DNA of 40,021 nt from Pedobacter schmidteae (GCA_945901155.1 CAMDKO010000017.1:1-40021); one strand, 5' to 3'. Positions 1 through 8,147 are shown, numbered from the stretch's first letter. Notes: a model not told the origin generated them from the sequence alone. Program-made: numbers and translations.

Positions 1-1
1 A

Positions 2-640
2 AAATATGTTTATAGTGATTTGAGCATGTATTTCATGAAAGAAATGGTTGAAAGACAATCAGGTGAGCGTATGGAAAATTATGTCATGGATCAGTTTTAT
101 AAGCCTCTTGGGATGACCAGAGCTGGGTTTAATCCACGTCTTCGCTATTTAAAGGAAGAGATTATTCCAACTGAAGATGATCGTACCTTTAGAAAAACAT
201 TATTGGAAGGTTATGTGCATGATCAGGGAGCTGCAATGGTTGGAGGAGTATCAGGGCATGCGGGATTATTTTCAAGCACGAATGACCTCGCTATTTTATA
301 CCAAATGTTATTGAACAGAGGCTCTTATGGTGGCACTGAATACTTTAAACCTGCAACGGTTGATATGTTTACTGCCAAACAGTCGGATGTGAGCCGACGC
401 GGGCTTGGCTTCGATCGCTGGGATCCTGAAAGTACCAAAGGATATCCTTCTAGACTAGCCTCTCCTCAAACATTTGGTCATACCGGATATACAGGAACCT
501 GCGTTTGGGTTGATCCAAAGTATAACCTGGTCTATATTTTTCTGTCGAACAGGGTAAACCCCGGAGTTAGTGCCAAACTGATTGAGTTGAATATCCGCGG
601 AAGAATTCAAGATGTGATTTATGAAGCCATAGGAAACTAA
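2..640 (+). CDS. Serine hydrolase (beta-lactamase family) C-terminal part, 5' truncated by window edge
   Basis: The frame is open from base 2, so the gene starts before the window; the TTG at 20 is not a believable start. The visible ~212 residues are the C-terminal half of a penicillin-binding/beta-lactamase-like serine hydrolase. A YSD triplet (bases 11-19) fits the second active-site motif (Y-x-N/D), and FGHTGYTG near codon 157 of the visible part fits the third motif (H/K-T-G). The S-x-x-K motif must lie upstream. In Bacteroidota, very similar C-termini with a glycine-rich VGGVSGHAGLFSS stretch are found in long proteins that fuse a GH3 beta-N-acetylglucosaminidase to this domain, often next to bshA. 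The GH3 part is therefore inferred, not seen. Expected location is the cell envelope. Confidence 0.8.
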   Translation, partial: KYVYSDLSMYFMKEMVERQSGERMENYVMDQFYKPLGMTRAGFNPRLRYLKEEIIPTEDDRTFRKTLLEGYVHDQGAAMVGGVSGHAGLFSSTNDLAILYQMLLNRGSYGGTEYFKPATVDMFTAKQSDVSRRGLGFDRWDPESTKGYPSRLASPQTFGHTGYTGTCVWVDPKYNLVYIFLSNRVNPGVSAKLIELNIRGRIQDVIYEAIGN

Positions 641-771
641 TGAGTGTCTGCGGATTTCAGGATAGTTTTTTTAGCATATTAAACATTACGCTTTCTTTTG
701 ATCTATTTATTGGTGTTAATGCCTCGTTGTCAAGTTTATCTGTTAAAAGAGACTGTTAGCTTCATTTTTAT

Positions 772-779
772 TAAATTTG
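772..779 (+). promoter_or_regulatory. Candidate -7 element upstream of bshA
   Basis: TAAATTTG matches the Bacteroidota TAnnTTTG -7 box and would give a leader of about 15 nt before the bshA ATG at 800. I see no convincing TTTG/TTG at the right distance upstream, so this is a half-site only. Confidence 0.4.
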
Positions 780-799
780 CCTGTAGGTAAGAAACCATT

Positions 800-1936
800 A
801 TGAAAATTGGAATTGTATGTTATCCTACCTTTGGGGGTAGTGGGGTGGTAGCCACCGAATTAGGTAAGGCCCTGGCTGATAATGGGCATCAAGTGCATTT
901 TATAACGTACAGGCAGCCGGCGCGTCTCGATTTTTTTTCTGAAAACCTATTCTATCATGAAGTTTCAGTTTCTAACTATCCATTGTTTGATTATCCACCT
1001 TATGAACTTGCACTAGCAAGCAAGCTGGTAGATGTTGTCAGGTTTGAGAAACTTGATCTTTTGCATGTTCATTATGCTATTCCGCATGCATCGGCAGCAT
1101 TTATGGCTAAACAAATTCTGGCAACCTTCGGTATTCATATTCCGGTTGTGACTACGCTTCACGGAACAGATATTACCCTTGTTGGGAAAGATCCTACGTA
1201 TAATCCAGTTGTAACTTTTTCTATTAACCAATCTGATGGTGTTACTGCAGTTTCAGAAAACCTTAAGGCAGATACCTATAAACACTTTGATATCAATAAA
1301 GATATCAAAGTGATACCTAATTTTATTGATCTGGAGCGTTTTAGCTTAAAGGTTAAAGATCAATTTAAGCTTGCTATAGCACCCAATAATGAACGTATAG
1401 TAGTACATACCTCAAATTTCAGAAAGGTTAAAAGGACTCAGGATGTAGTCCATATTTTTGAAAAAATTCAAAAGGAAATACCGTCCAAGCTATTAATGGT
1501 TGGCGACGGTCCTGAGCGTGTGTATTGCGAACAGCTTTGTCGTGATCTTGATATTTGTGAAAATGTCCGTTTTTTAGGAAAGCAGGATGCCGTAGAAGAA
1601 ATACTTTCAGTTTCTGACCTGTTCATTATGCCATCTGAATCAGAAAGTTTCGGATTGGCAGCTCTTGAGGCTATGGCCTGTAAAGTTCCTGTCATCACCT
1701 CAAATGCGGGTGGTTTGCCAGAGTTAGTTATTAATGGTGTTACCGGCTTTATGGATAATGTTGGTGATATTGAAGCTATGGCCGCTCATGCAATTTATAT
1801 TTTACAGGATGATCAGCAATTGGAAGCATTTAAAGAGGGTGCTCTTAGTCGCGCAAAAGAATTTGAATTGAGCCTTATTCTGCCAGTTTACGAACAGTAT
1901 TACATGGATGTAATGGCTAGTGCATCAAGGATCTGA
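800..1936 (+). CDS. bshA: N-acetyl-alpha-D-glucosaminyl L-malate synthase BshA
   Basis: GT4 glycosyltransferase that makes GlcNAc-malate from UDP-GlcNAc and L-malate, the first step of bacillithiol synthesis in the cytoplasm. The 378 residues match the length of characterised BshA, and the sequence is close to the Bacillus protein along its whole length: CYPTFGGSGVVATELG at residues 7-22 (nucleotide-sugar loop), YPPYELALASK at 65-75, TTLHGTDIT at 118-126, SNFRKVKR at 205-212, and the GT4 E-x7-E pair E282/E290 within SESFGLAALE. It is monocistronic, with a candidate -7 box upstream and a strong bidirectional terminator at 1981-2015. A YtxJ gene at 8148 supports a working bacillithiol system; bshB and bshC are not in the window. 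Confidence 0.95.
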   Translation: MKIGIVCYPTFGGSGVVATELGKALADNGHQVHFITYRQPARLDFFSENLFYHEVSVSNYPLFDYPPYELALASKLVDVVRFEKLDLLHVHYAIPHASAAFMAKQILATFGIHIPVVTTLHGTDITLVGKDPTYNPVVTFSINQSDGVTAVSENLKADTYKHFDINKDIKVIPNFIDLERFSLKVKDQFKLAIAPNNERIVVHTSNFRKVKRTQDVVHIFEKIQKEIPSKLLMVGDGPERVYCEQLCRDLDICENVRFLGKQDAVEEILSVSDLFIMPSESESFGLAALEAMACKVPVITSNAGGLPELVINGVTGFMDNVGDIEAMAAHAIYILQDDQQLEAFKEGALSRAKEFELSLILPVYEQYYMDVMASASRI

Positions 1937-1980
1937 TGCCTTGAATTTAAAGGAAAACAAAATAGCTAGTTGAAATAAAA

Positions 1981-2015
1981 AAAGGCTTTCCAGATATCTG
2001 GGAAGCCTTTTTTTA
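1981..2015. terminator. Bidirectional terminator between bshA and the FKBP gene
   Basis: A nearly perfect palindrome (1981-2010, AAAGGCTT... AAGCCTTT, one T-G pair) is preceded by an A-run and followed by a T-run (2008-2015), so it can end transcription of both convergent genes. Confidence 0.85.
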
Positions 2016-2032
2016 TAGAGTTTTAATTCTGA

Positions 2033-2983
2033 TTACTTTAAAGCAGGTGCTGCAGGAGCTAGTGCAGATCCAGCTTTTGCAGGAATGATATTTACTACAT
2101 CTACCTCAAAAATAAGAGGGGTAAATGGAGGAATTCCCTGATTTCCCTGCTCACCGTAAGCTAGGCTTGAAGGTAAGATCAAGGTTGCTTTAGCACCTTT
2201 AGGTAATAACATTAATCCTTCTTCGAATCCTGCAATAGAACCATTCATTCCAACAGGAAGTTTAAGTGGCTCATAAGGGCGCTGTGGATTGAATGTTCCG
2301 TTCTTTTTAGCTACTTCAGCCAAACTGCTGTCGAATACTTTACCGCTCAAGAACATTCCAGTATAGTTAACTAATACAGTGTCACCCGGATTTGCTTTTG
2401 GACCGCTACCTTGAGTGGTAACCACATAATTCAAGCCTGTAGCGGTAACTGTTGGTTTTAAACTTTTTGCCGAAACATAAGCCTTTACCTTATTTGCTTC
2501 ACCAGTTTTTGCTTGATCCATTTCAGTTTTTAGAAATGCATCAATTTTTCCACGGAAAAGACTGTCGGTTAATTTACCTTTAGGTATTACCTTGTCAATT
2601 TTGATCGTGTAAACTAGGTATTTCTTGGTGGTATCAGATGGTTGAGGACGACCCATCTTTTGAACCATTGAGTCGATATTAATTTTGAATGTTGCACTAT
2701 CACCTTCACTTAACAGACCAAGGGCAGCAAAAAGATCTCCTTTAAATACAGATTTTTCTTTAACCAATAATGACGGACGGTCATAATCGTATGAACTGTA
2801 CAATACTGAATCTCCTTCAGTTTTCTCAATAGCTTTGAACGCTACAAAATCACCTTCTTTAATTGTTTCGCCTGATTTGTCGGTGTGGATCTTGTACAAC
2901 ATATCTCCCTCACCTTTTTCAAAATTTTTGCAACCGGCTAATCCCGTAACTGCAAGCCCTAATACGATTACTAATTTTTTCAT
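2033..2983 (-). CDS. FKBP-type peptidyl-prolyl isomerase lipoprotein
   Basis: A 316-residue protein with a lipoprotein signal peptide (lipobox LAGC, Cys18), so anchored in the cell envelope. The C-terminal ~110 residues are a clear FKBP domain: VLVNYTGMFLSGKVFDSS, LPVGMNGSIAGFEEGLMLLPKG, LAYGEQG and a closing FEVDVVNI. The N-terminal half (about residues 30-135) has a second, weaker FKBP-like pattern (GDFVAFKAIE, GLLSEGDSATFKI) that may be a degenerate or chaperone-like copy. The gene order FKBP lipoprotein, DHH phosphoesterase, ndk resembles the surroundings of gldI in flavobacteria; I recall this from family knowledge, and GldI function is not shown here. The protein probably assists folding of exported proteins. 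Confidence 0.88.
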   Translation of the reverse strand: MKKLVIVLGLAVTGLAGCKNFEKGEGDMLYKIHTDKSGETIKEGDFVAFKAIEKTEGDSVLYSSYDYDRPSLLVKEKSVFKGDLFAALGLLSEGDSATFKINIDSMVQKMGRPQPSDTTKKYLVYTIKIDKVIPKGKLTDSLFRGKIDAFLKTEMDQAKTGEANKVKAYVSAKSLKPTVTATGLNYVVTTQGSGPKANPGDTVLVNYTGMFLSGKVFDSSLAEVAKKNGTFNPQRPYEPLKLPVGMNGSIAGFEEGLMLLPKGAKATLILPSSLAYGEQGNQGIPPFTPLIFEVDVVNIIPAKAGSALAPAAPALK

Positions 2984-3114
2984 CTTGAAATATACATTTG
3001 TTTTTTAATGATTCTACCCTGAGATTGTAATTTTTACTCCTGATATCTTCTTTTTGGGTTTATTCGTTTATTATTTATTTGCTATTTGTGTTGATTGCTA
3101 TTCTATTTAAGGTA

Positions 3115-4125
3115 CTATATTAACAAAAGTGATTTATATTCTGGTAAAATTACATTAAACTTTTCCCTTACCACATCTATTTTATCTTCTGAAAACCCAC
3201 CAGATGCATTTTTATGCCCTCCGCCACTGAAATATTTTTTACAAATTTCATTTGCCGGAAAATCTCCTACCGAACGTAAGGATAATTTTACAACATCCGG
3301 GCGTTCAATGATCAATACTGCCAGGCGAATTCCACTAATTGAAAGTGCATAATTGACAATACCTTCGGTATCTCCTGTTGAGATCTTGAATTGCTCAAGC
3401 TCCTGAGCAGTGATCACAATTATTGCAGTATTATATTCTGTCAAGACCTCCAGTTTATTCAAAAGGCAATTTCCCAGAAAACGAAGTCTGTTTAATGAGA
3501 AATCATCGTATACTAATTGATGGATCAGTGTATTATCAGCTCCGCAATCAATCAGGTTAGCTACAATATGGTGCACATTTGAGGTAGTTGAGCGGAAACG
3601 GAACGATCCAGTATCTGTCATGATTCCGGTATATAAGCAGCTGGCAACATCTTTAGTTAAAAGATGTTTGTCGCCCATAATGTTTACAATGAATTCATAA
3701 ACTAATTGTGCGGTTGCACAGGCACTAGTAGTCCAAAGACGATAATCTTCGAATCCCTCAGGTTCCAAATGATGGTCGATCAAAACTTTTTTTGCCTTAG
3801 ATTCACGGACATAAATACCTAATTCATTAATCCGTACAAGCGCATTAAAATCAAGGCAGAAAATTAAGTCTGCATCGGCAACATATTGTTTTGATTCTTC
3901 CTGCTTCTCAGTGAAAATGATCACCTCAGCATTGTTTGGCATCCACTGTAAAAAACTTGGATAATCGGTAGGGGTAATCACTTGTACCTGATGACCTTTC
4001 TGAACCAAATAAGTATATAAACCCAATGAAGATCCCATTGCATCACCATCCGGTTTGGGATGAGTGGTGATTACAATGCGCTTAGGTTCAATTAAAAACT
4101 CTTTTAAATGGGTTATTTCAAACAT
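3115..4125 (-). CDS. DHH/DHHA1 phosphoesterase, NrnA-type oligoribonuclease/pAp phosphatase
   Basis: 336 residues, the usual size of the NrnA family, which degrades nano-RNAs and dephosphorylates 3'-phosphoadenosine 5'-phosphate. The N-terminal DHH domain shows THPKPDGDAMGSS (residues 21-33, metal-binding H22, D26, D28), FCLDF near 89-93, and the namesake D117-H118-H119. GIMTDTGSFRF supplies a further metal-binding Asp. The C-terminal DHHA1 domain ends with GGGHKNASGG, the substrate-phosphate loop. The stop lies about 130 bp upstream of the FKBP gene's start on the same strand. On the other side it is divergent from ndk, with CAAATCTA (4144-4151) as a candidate minus-strand -7 box (TAGATTTG). 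Confidence 0.92.
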   Translation of the reverse strand: MFEITHLKEFLIEPKRIVITTHPKPDGDAMGSSLGLYTYLVQKGHQVQVITPTDYPSFLQWMPNNAEVIIFTEKQEESKQYVADADLIFCLDFNALVRINELGIYVRESKAKKVLIDHHLEPEGFEDYRLWTTSACATAQLVYEFIVNIMGDKHLLTKDVASCLYTGIMTDTGSFRFRSTTSNVHHIVANLIDCGADNTLIHQLVYDDFSLNRLRFLGNCLLNKLEVLTEYNTAIIVITAQELEQFKISTGDTEGIVNYALSISGIRLAVLIIERPDVVKLSLRSVGDFPANEICKKYFSGGGHKNASGGFSEDKIDVVREKFNVILPEYKSLLLI

Positions 4126-4143
4126 GTTTGGTCAAAAGGAATG

Positions 4144-4151
4144 CAAATCTA
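4144..4151 (-). promoter_or_regulatory. Candidate -7 element for the DHH phosphoesterase gene
   Basis: Minus-strand TAGATTTG fits TAnnTTTG and lies 19-26 bp ahead of the ATG at 4125. No good -33 partner is visible. Confidence 0.35.
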
Positions 4152-4214
4152 TTAAAAATACTGATTTACTTAGGCTGATTTTTTAAAATCCTTTAAGCTT
4201 TGATTTATTAGCTG

Positions 4215-4222
4215 TATTTTTG
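4215..4222 (+). promoter_or_regulatory. Candidate -7 element for ndk
   Basis: TATTTTTG fits TAnnTTTG, giving a leader of roughly 17 nt to the ATG at 4244. The nearest TTTG (4199-4202) is only 12 bp upstream, which is too close for a standard -33 box. Confidence 0.4.
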
Positions 4223-4243
4223 CACCAATTTTCAAATAATAAG

Positions 4244-4663
4244 ATGGCAACGAACAGAACTTTTACAATGATTAAGCCCGATGCTGTAGCCAATGGCCAC
4301 ACAGGAGCTATTTTAGATGATATTATTAAGGGCGGATTTAAACTTATAGCCTTAAAATACACTCGTTTGAGCAAGGATATTGCAGGGCAGTTTTATGCTG
4401 TACACAGTGAGCGTCCTTTTTACAATGCGCTAGTCGACTTCATGTCTTCAGGCCCGATTGTAGCTGCTATTCTTGAAAAAGACAATGCAGTTGAAGATTT
4501 TCGTAAACTGATTGGAGCTACTGATCCTACAAAGGCAGAAGCTGGAACCATTCGTAATAAATATGCAAAATCAATTGATGCGAATGCAATACACGGATCT
4601 GATTCGGATGAAAATGCGCAGATAGAAGGAAGCTTTTTCTTCACTGCATTTGAGCGTTTCTAA
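4244..4663 (+). CDS. ndk: Nucleoside diphosphate kinase
   Basis: 139 residues, the normal length for Ndk, which moves the gamma-phosphate from ATP to NDPs through a phospho-histidine. Visible are the N-terminal [10 protein letters not shown] with Lys11, the RPFY motif at 57-60, and the active site AIHGSDS with catalytic His117. The ATG at 4244 is chosen over an in-frame upstream start because family members begin at [14 protein letters not shown] 10-bp hairpin plus T-run directly downstream suggests a monocistronic transcript. Confidence 0.96.
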   Translation: MATNRTFTMIKPDAVANGHTGAILDDIIKGGFKLIALKYTRLSKDIAGQFYAVHSERPFYNALVDFMSSGPIVAAILEKDNAVEDFRKLIGATDPTKAEAGTIRNKYAKSIDANAIHGSDSDENAQIEGSFFFTAFERF

Positions 4664-4676
4664 AAGGATCTTACAA

Positions 4677-4722
4677 TCGCCTTGAAATGAGCTTTTTACG
4701 CTTGTTCAGGGCGATCTTTTTT
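4677..4722 (+). terminator. Rho-independent terminator after ndk
   Basis: Stem TCGCCTTGAA (4677-4686) pairs with TTCAGGGCGA (4705-4714) over 10 bp with one T-G pair, followed by TCTTTTTT. Confidence 0.8.
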
Positions 4723-4730
4723 ACTAATAA

Positions 4731-4922
4731 ATGAAGATATTACAAACCCGTTACCTGATCTTTTTTCTGGTAATGCTCATCGTTCCTGGTTCGCTTTCCT
4801 ATTTTGGAGGCTGGGATCGTACTATTGATTATTTATTTGTACTTAAGGCATTTTCCATTGCCTTCTTTATTACCGTTCTATACTATCTCCTGGTAAAGAA
4901 CTATAGCGAACGGGGGAAATAG
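4731..4922 (+). CDS. Small two-TM membrane protein, unknown
   Basis: 63 residues beginning at an ATG just past the ndk terminator. Two hydrophobic stretches (about residues 8-26 and 37-56) with a polar connector holding GGWDRTIDY and a charged tail (NYSERGK) suggest a helical hairpin in the inner membrane. I do not recognise a family. Its stop codon lies one base from the stop of the convergent DUF721 gene, so the space is fully used, which favours it being real. No clear RBS is visible, as is usual in Bacteroidota. Confidence 0.6.
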   Translation: MKILQTRYLIFFLVMLIVPGSLSYFGGWDRTIDYLFVLKAFSIAFFITVLYYLLVKNYSERGK

Positions 4923-4923
4923 T

Positions 4924-5214
4924 TTACAGGAATATTATCTCATCGATAATACTGGTTCCTGCATGTTCATTCATTTTTTCAATGATGTTTGAGCGCATCA
5001 TCATCAATTCATTTTTAATTACCGCAGACTCCATTCTGATAAATAATTTACGGTCGCGGATAAAAATATCTTTGGTTCGGTTTGCAACAGCTTTGCCCAT
5101 CATTTCTGGCCAGGCTACGATCAATGAGGTTTCATCGAACTTCCGTCTCAGCTTATAAACCTGAAGCATCTGCTCTATTGCATCTTTTAATGATCTATCG
5201 TTTGTGCGCCCCAT
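4924..5214 (-). CDS. DUF721 (DciA-like) protein
   Basis: A 96-residue DUF721 protein: an N-terminal helical part (SLKDAIEQMLQVYKLRRKFDE), the W-P motif in LIVAWPEMMGKAVANRT, then the KH-like half with LFIRMESAVIKNELMMMR and a C-terminal DEIIFL. DUF721 proteins related to DciA load or regulate the replicative helicase and commonly sit next to recF or gyrB, as here (23-34 bp after recF on the same strand). I choose the ATG at 5214; an in-frame GTG at 5226 is the alternative. The role in DnaB loading is inferred from the family. Confidence 0.85.
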   Translation of the reverse strand: MGRTNDRSLKDAIEQMLQVYKLRRKFDETSLIVAWPEMMGKAVANRTKDIFIRDRKLFIRMESAVIKNELMMMRSNIIEKMNEHAGTSIIDEIIFL

Positions 5215-5247
5215 GTTTTTTATCACTTATTTTGATTTTCAACGATG

Positions 5248-6354
5248 TTAAACAACAATATTACCCTTTTCAATATCAAAAATACTAACCGGAACATCCA
5301 GTTCACTGAAAATGGCTTCAATTCTTTTTCTGCTGGTGTCTGTAATAAAAATTTGTCCAAAGTCTTTATCGGATACCATTTTCATCAACTTGGTTGTTCG
5401 GGCATCATCTAGCTTGTCGAATATATCATCTAGTAACAACAAAGGTTCGAAGCCTTTCTGTTTGAATAGAAATGTATATTGTGCAAGTTTTAGGGCAATC
5501 AAGAAAGATTTTTGCTGTCCCTGTGATCCGAATTTTTTCAATACCATTCCATGGATGGTGAAATTCAGTTCATCTTTATGTATTCCACTTGAAGTACGCT
5601 CCAGAATACGATCGCGCTCCAAATTCTTTTTCAAGATTTCAGAAAAATTATTCAAAAGTAAAGGTGAATCGTATACCAATTCCACTTGCTCAGCATCCTC
5701 ACTCAGGTATTGATAGTGTTTGTTGAAGATTTCAGTAAATTCAATCATAAAGGCCTTTCGCTTTTCGAAGATCTTATTTCCTGAAAGTATGAGTTGATCA
5801 TCATAGATATCCATTAATGCGGGATCATATTTTCCTGAAACGCCGATCTGCCTTAAGAGGGCATTTCTGTTCATCAGGCTTTTATTATAGCTGATCAATT
5901 CATCCAGATATTGGCTATCAGTTTGGGAAATTACATTGTCAATAAATTTTCTTCTTTCTTCGCTACCCTCTATAATCAGACTGATATCATTTGGAGAGAT
6001 CATGACCAATGGAAAAATACCGATATGATCGGCCAGGCGTAGATACTCCTTTTTATTGCGCTTGAATTTTTTCTTTTGTGTACGCTTTAATCCGCAAAAA
6101 ATCACTTCGTCATTCTGGTCTTTTTCAAATGTTCCTTGAATCATAAAAAGATCTTCGCCCTGACGAATTTGTTGGCTGTCAATTGGATTGAAATAACTTT
6201 TACAAAGAGACAGGTAATGGATAGCATCAAGGATATTGGTTTTTCCTGCACCATTGTTCCCTGTAAAGGCATTGACCGTATCCGAGAACACTAATTCAGC
6301 ATCAGAATAATTTTTGAAATTTATTACGGATAATTTTTGGAGCCACATATTCAT
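5248..6354 (-). CDS. recF: DNA replication/repair protein RecF
   Basis: 368 residues, normal for RecF, an SMC-like ATPase that helps RecOR load RecA at ssDNA gaps. The N-terminus has LSVINFKNYSDAEL followed by Walker A GNNGAGKTN (residues 32-40). C-terminal motifs are SGIHKDEL, the ABC signature-like GSQGQQKSFLIALKLA, and Walker B LLLLDDIFDKLD. It forms an operon with the DUF721 gene. CAAATTTA at 6377-6384 (minus-strand TAAATTTG) is a likely -7 box about 25 bp before the ATG. Confidence 0.95.
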   Translation of the reverse strand: MNMWLQKLSVINFKNYSDAELVFSDTVNAFTGNNGAGKTNILDAIHYLSLCKSYFNPIDSQQIRQGEDLFMIQGTFEKDQNDEVIFCGLKRTQKKKFKRNKKEYLRLADHIGIFPLVMISPNDISLIIEGSEERRKFIDNVISQTDSQYLDELISYNKSLMNRNALLRQIGVSGKYDPALMDIYDDQLILSGNKIFEKRKAFMIEFTEIFNKHYQYLSEDAEQVELVYDSPLLLNNFSEILKKNLERDRILERTSSGIHKDELNFTIHGMVLKKFGSQGQQKSFLIALKLAQYTFLFKQKGFEPLLLLDDIFDKLDDARTTKLMKMVSDKDFGQIFITDTSRKRIEAIFSELDVPVSIFDIEKGNIVV

Positions 6355-6376
6355 GCCTATACTGAACGCTAATCAG

Positions 6377-6384
6377 CAAATTTA
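6377..6384 (-). promoter_or_regulatory. Candidate -7 element for recF
   Basis: Minus-strand TAAATTTG fits TAnnTTTG. The leader would be about 17-20 nt. No -33 partner is obvious. The rest of 6385-6577 is AT-rich, gene-free spacer with nothing I recognise. Confidence 0.45.
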
Positions 6385-6577
6385 CTCTTTTCGTTTCTTT
6401 AAGTTCGTAAAACCGAATGTTTTTTAGTTAAACAAAATAGAAATGTTTTTTGAATAATAAACGCCCCTCACAAACGTATGTAAACAAAAATCAATGCATT
6501 TTAAAAGATCTCAAAATTATCATAGCCAGATTTAGCGCTATCTTTATTAAAAAAAATTAATCTCTCTGATTTAAAAG

Positions 6578-6607
6578 TTGATACTTAGTCTGAAAAATGT
6601 ATTTTTG
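6578..6607 (+). promoter_or_regulatory. Bacteroidota-type promoter for the TPR gene
   Basis: TTG (6578-6580), 19-bp spacer, TATTTTTG (6600-6607): both halves of the TTTG/TTG...TAnnTTTG promoter at standard spacing. The start of transcription is predicted near 6613, giving a leader of about 38 nt to the ATG at 6651. Confidence 0.7.
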
Positions 6608-6650
6608 CGGGATTGTTTAGGTGAGAAGGTTTACAATTTTTAAAATACCA

Positions 6651-7331
6651 ATGTCAAAAGATCAAAAAGATATCGTAACAGAAACAGGCAATGAGCTTGG
6701 AAATACAGGCAAATTTGTACAGGAAAATGCAAAGAGCTTAGCCGTAATTGGGGGTGCCATCATAGCTTTAGTGCTTTTATACTTTGGTTACCAGAATTTC
6801 TATCTTGCTCCTCGCGCAGAGAAAGCTGCTAATGAAATGTTTAAAGCAGAAGAGTATTTAGCTACCGACTCGCTAAAAGACAGAGCAATATCAGGCGATG
6901 GCTCCTATCCTGGCTTTGAAAAGATTGTAGAGGAGTATTCAAATACAAAATCTGCTAATCTTGCAAATGCGTATTTGGGTGGCTTATACTTACAGAAAGG
7001 TGAGTTTCAAAAAGCAACTGATGCATTGGGTAAATACAGTAGTACTGGAAGTCCAATCATTGATCCATTAGTTCTTGGAATGCTAGGTGATGCGTACAGT
7101 GAACTAAAAGATTATTCAAAAGCAATAACTTTTTACAAGAAAGCTGCCGATAAGAGTAAAAATTCTTTTACAAGCCCCCTATTCCTTAAAAAATTAGGTT
7201 TAGTTTACGAGGAGCAGAAAGATTTTAAATCTGCTGCTGATGCTTACAATAAGATCAGGACTGATTTTCCTGAAAGCGTTGAAGCATCTTCAATTGATAC
7301 CTATATTGCACGTGCAGAAGCACAACAATAA
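6651..7331 (+). CDS. Membrane-anchored tetratricopeptide repeat protein
   Basis: 226 residues: a polar N-terminal segment, one transmembrane helix (about residues 30-50, LAVIGGAIIALVLLYFGY), then a helical domain facing out of the cytoplasm with TPR-like repeats (ANAYLGGLYLQKGEFQKATDAL near 104-125, LGDAYSELKDYSKAITFYKKA, LGLVYEEQKDFKSAADAYNKI). The layout resembles YfgM-like TPR proteins that assist envelope protein traffic, but the exact role is not known from sequence. The ATG at 6651 is preferred to the GTG at 6621 because it is closer to family N-termini and leaves room for the promoter at 6578-6607. A perfect hairpin separates it from ribH. Confidence 0.85.
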   Translation: MSKDQKDIVTETGNELGNTGKFVQENAKSLAVIGGAIIALVLLYFGYQNFYLAPRAEKAANEMFKAEEYLATDSLKDRAISGDGSYPGFEKIVEEYSNTKSANLANAYLGGLYLQKGEFQKATDALGKYSSTGSPIIDPLVLGMLGDAYSELKDYSKAITFYKKAADKSKNSFTSPLFLKKLGLVYEEQKDFKSAADAYNKIRTDFPESVEASSIDTYIARAEAQQ

Positions 7332-7343
7332 AAATGTTTCCTC

Positions 7344-7383
7344 AAATGGCTGTTACCAGATAATCAGGTAACAGCCATTTATT
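7344..7383 (+). terminator. Terminator-like hairpin between TPR gene and ribH
   Basis: AAATGGCTGTTACC (7344-7357) pairs perfectly with GGTAACAGCCATTT (7367-7380), a 14-bp stem with a 9-nt loop, ending in ATTTATTATT. The T-run is weak, so read-through into ribH is possible. Confidence 0.65.
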
Positions 7384-7393
7384 ATTATCAGTA

Positions 7394-7888
7394 ATGGCTA
7401 CAATCCTAAAGAGTTTATCAGATTTCTCTCATATTGATGTTCCATCAGCAGAGTCATACAAATTTGGGATTATTGTTTCTCAATGGAATGCTAAAGTAAC
7501 AGGAGCATTATATGAAGGTGCTTATATATCACTCTTGAAGCACGGTGCTCTGAAACAAAACATTATGACCATAAAGGTTCCCGGAAGTTTTGAGCTGACT
7601 TCGGGTGCTGATATTTTACTTGGCTCTAAAAATCTGGATGCTGTTATTTGTCTTGGATGTGTGATACAGGGAGAAACCCCTCATTTTGGCTTTATTTGCA
7701 ATGCTGTTGCCAATGGAGTGGTAAAAGTTTCGATCAAACACAATAAACCGGTAATCTTTGGCGTATTAACAACTGATAATTTACAGCAGGCTCTTGATAG
7801 AGCAGGAGGTAAGCATGGCAATAAGGGTGAAGAAGCTGCAGTCACTGCAATAATGATGGCAGGAATTAAGCCTTCACTGAATCTTTAA
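7394..7888 (+). CDS. ribH: 6,7-dimethyl-8-ribityllumazine synthase
   Basis: 164 residues, typical of RibH, which condenses 5-amino-6-ribitylaminouracil with dihydroxybutanone phosphate in riboflavin synthesis. Motifs: FGIIVSQWN (residues 24-32, pyrimidine-binding W), KVPGSFELT (61-69), CLGCVIQGETPHFGFIC with the conserved His97, and PVIFGVLTTDN. No FMN riboswitch is visible upstream. Other rib genes are not in the window, so the pathway is scattered, as in many Bacteroidota. Confidence 0.95.
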   Translation: MATILKSLSDFSHIDVPSAESYKFGIIVSQWNAKVTGALYEGAYISLLKHGALKQNIMTIKVPGSFELTSGADILLGSKNLDAVICLGCVIQGETPHFGFICNAVANGVVKVSIKHNKPVIFGVLTTDNLQQALDRAGGKHGNKGEEAAVTAIMMAGIKPSLNL

Positions 7889-7937
7889 AATATTTTGATT
7901 AGTGGACTTATTTCAATAATTTTAAAAAAAAGTAAAA

Positions 7938-8051
7938 ATGAAAAAAGTAGTTATCGGCATGATAGCCTTATTTATAGCCACAACAGTATTACAGGCATGT
8001 TCCTCAAAACTATGCCCTGCTTATGGAACTTATCCAAAGTCAAGACGTTAA
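7938..8051 (+). CDS. 37-residue lipoprotein, unknown
   Basis: A very short gene starting ATG AAA AAA at 7938 and ending TAA at 8049-8051. The product begins MKKVVIGMIALFIATTVLQA and continues with the lipidation Cys21 (lipobox LQAC), then a 16-residue mature tail SSKLCPAYGTYPKSRR. It therefore has a complete signal peptide and a tiny mature peptide with a CPAYG motif and a basic end. I recall similarly small Cys-Pro-containing lipoproteins in Sphingobacteria, but cannot name a family. It follows ribH by 49 bp on the same strand, with an A-rich stretch just ahead of the start. Confidence 0.65.
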   Translation: MKKVVIGMIALFIATTVLQACSSKLCPAYGTYPKSRR

Positions 8052-8086
8052 TCCTGCATTTTTTCCTAAATTCAATTTGACTGGAA

Positions 8087-8121
8087 TTTGACCAGCCAGT
8101 CATCCTCTTTTGATACTTTTG
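8087..8121 (+). promoter_or_regulatory. Promoter for the ytxJ-like gene
   Basis: TTTG (8087-8090), 23-bp spacer, TACTTTTG (8114-8121). The leader would be about 20 nt. A short hairpin (GACTGG 8079-8084 with CCAGTC 8096-8101) overlaps the -33 half. Confidence 0.55.
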
Positions 8122-8147
8122 TTCTTTCTTAAAAAAGGTGTTTGATC

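Noticed and set aside
7331-7400. FMN riboswitch upstream of ribH
   Set aside because: The spacer is only about 60 bp and is filled by one simple hairpin; none of the RFN element's conserved parts are present.
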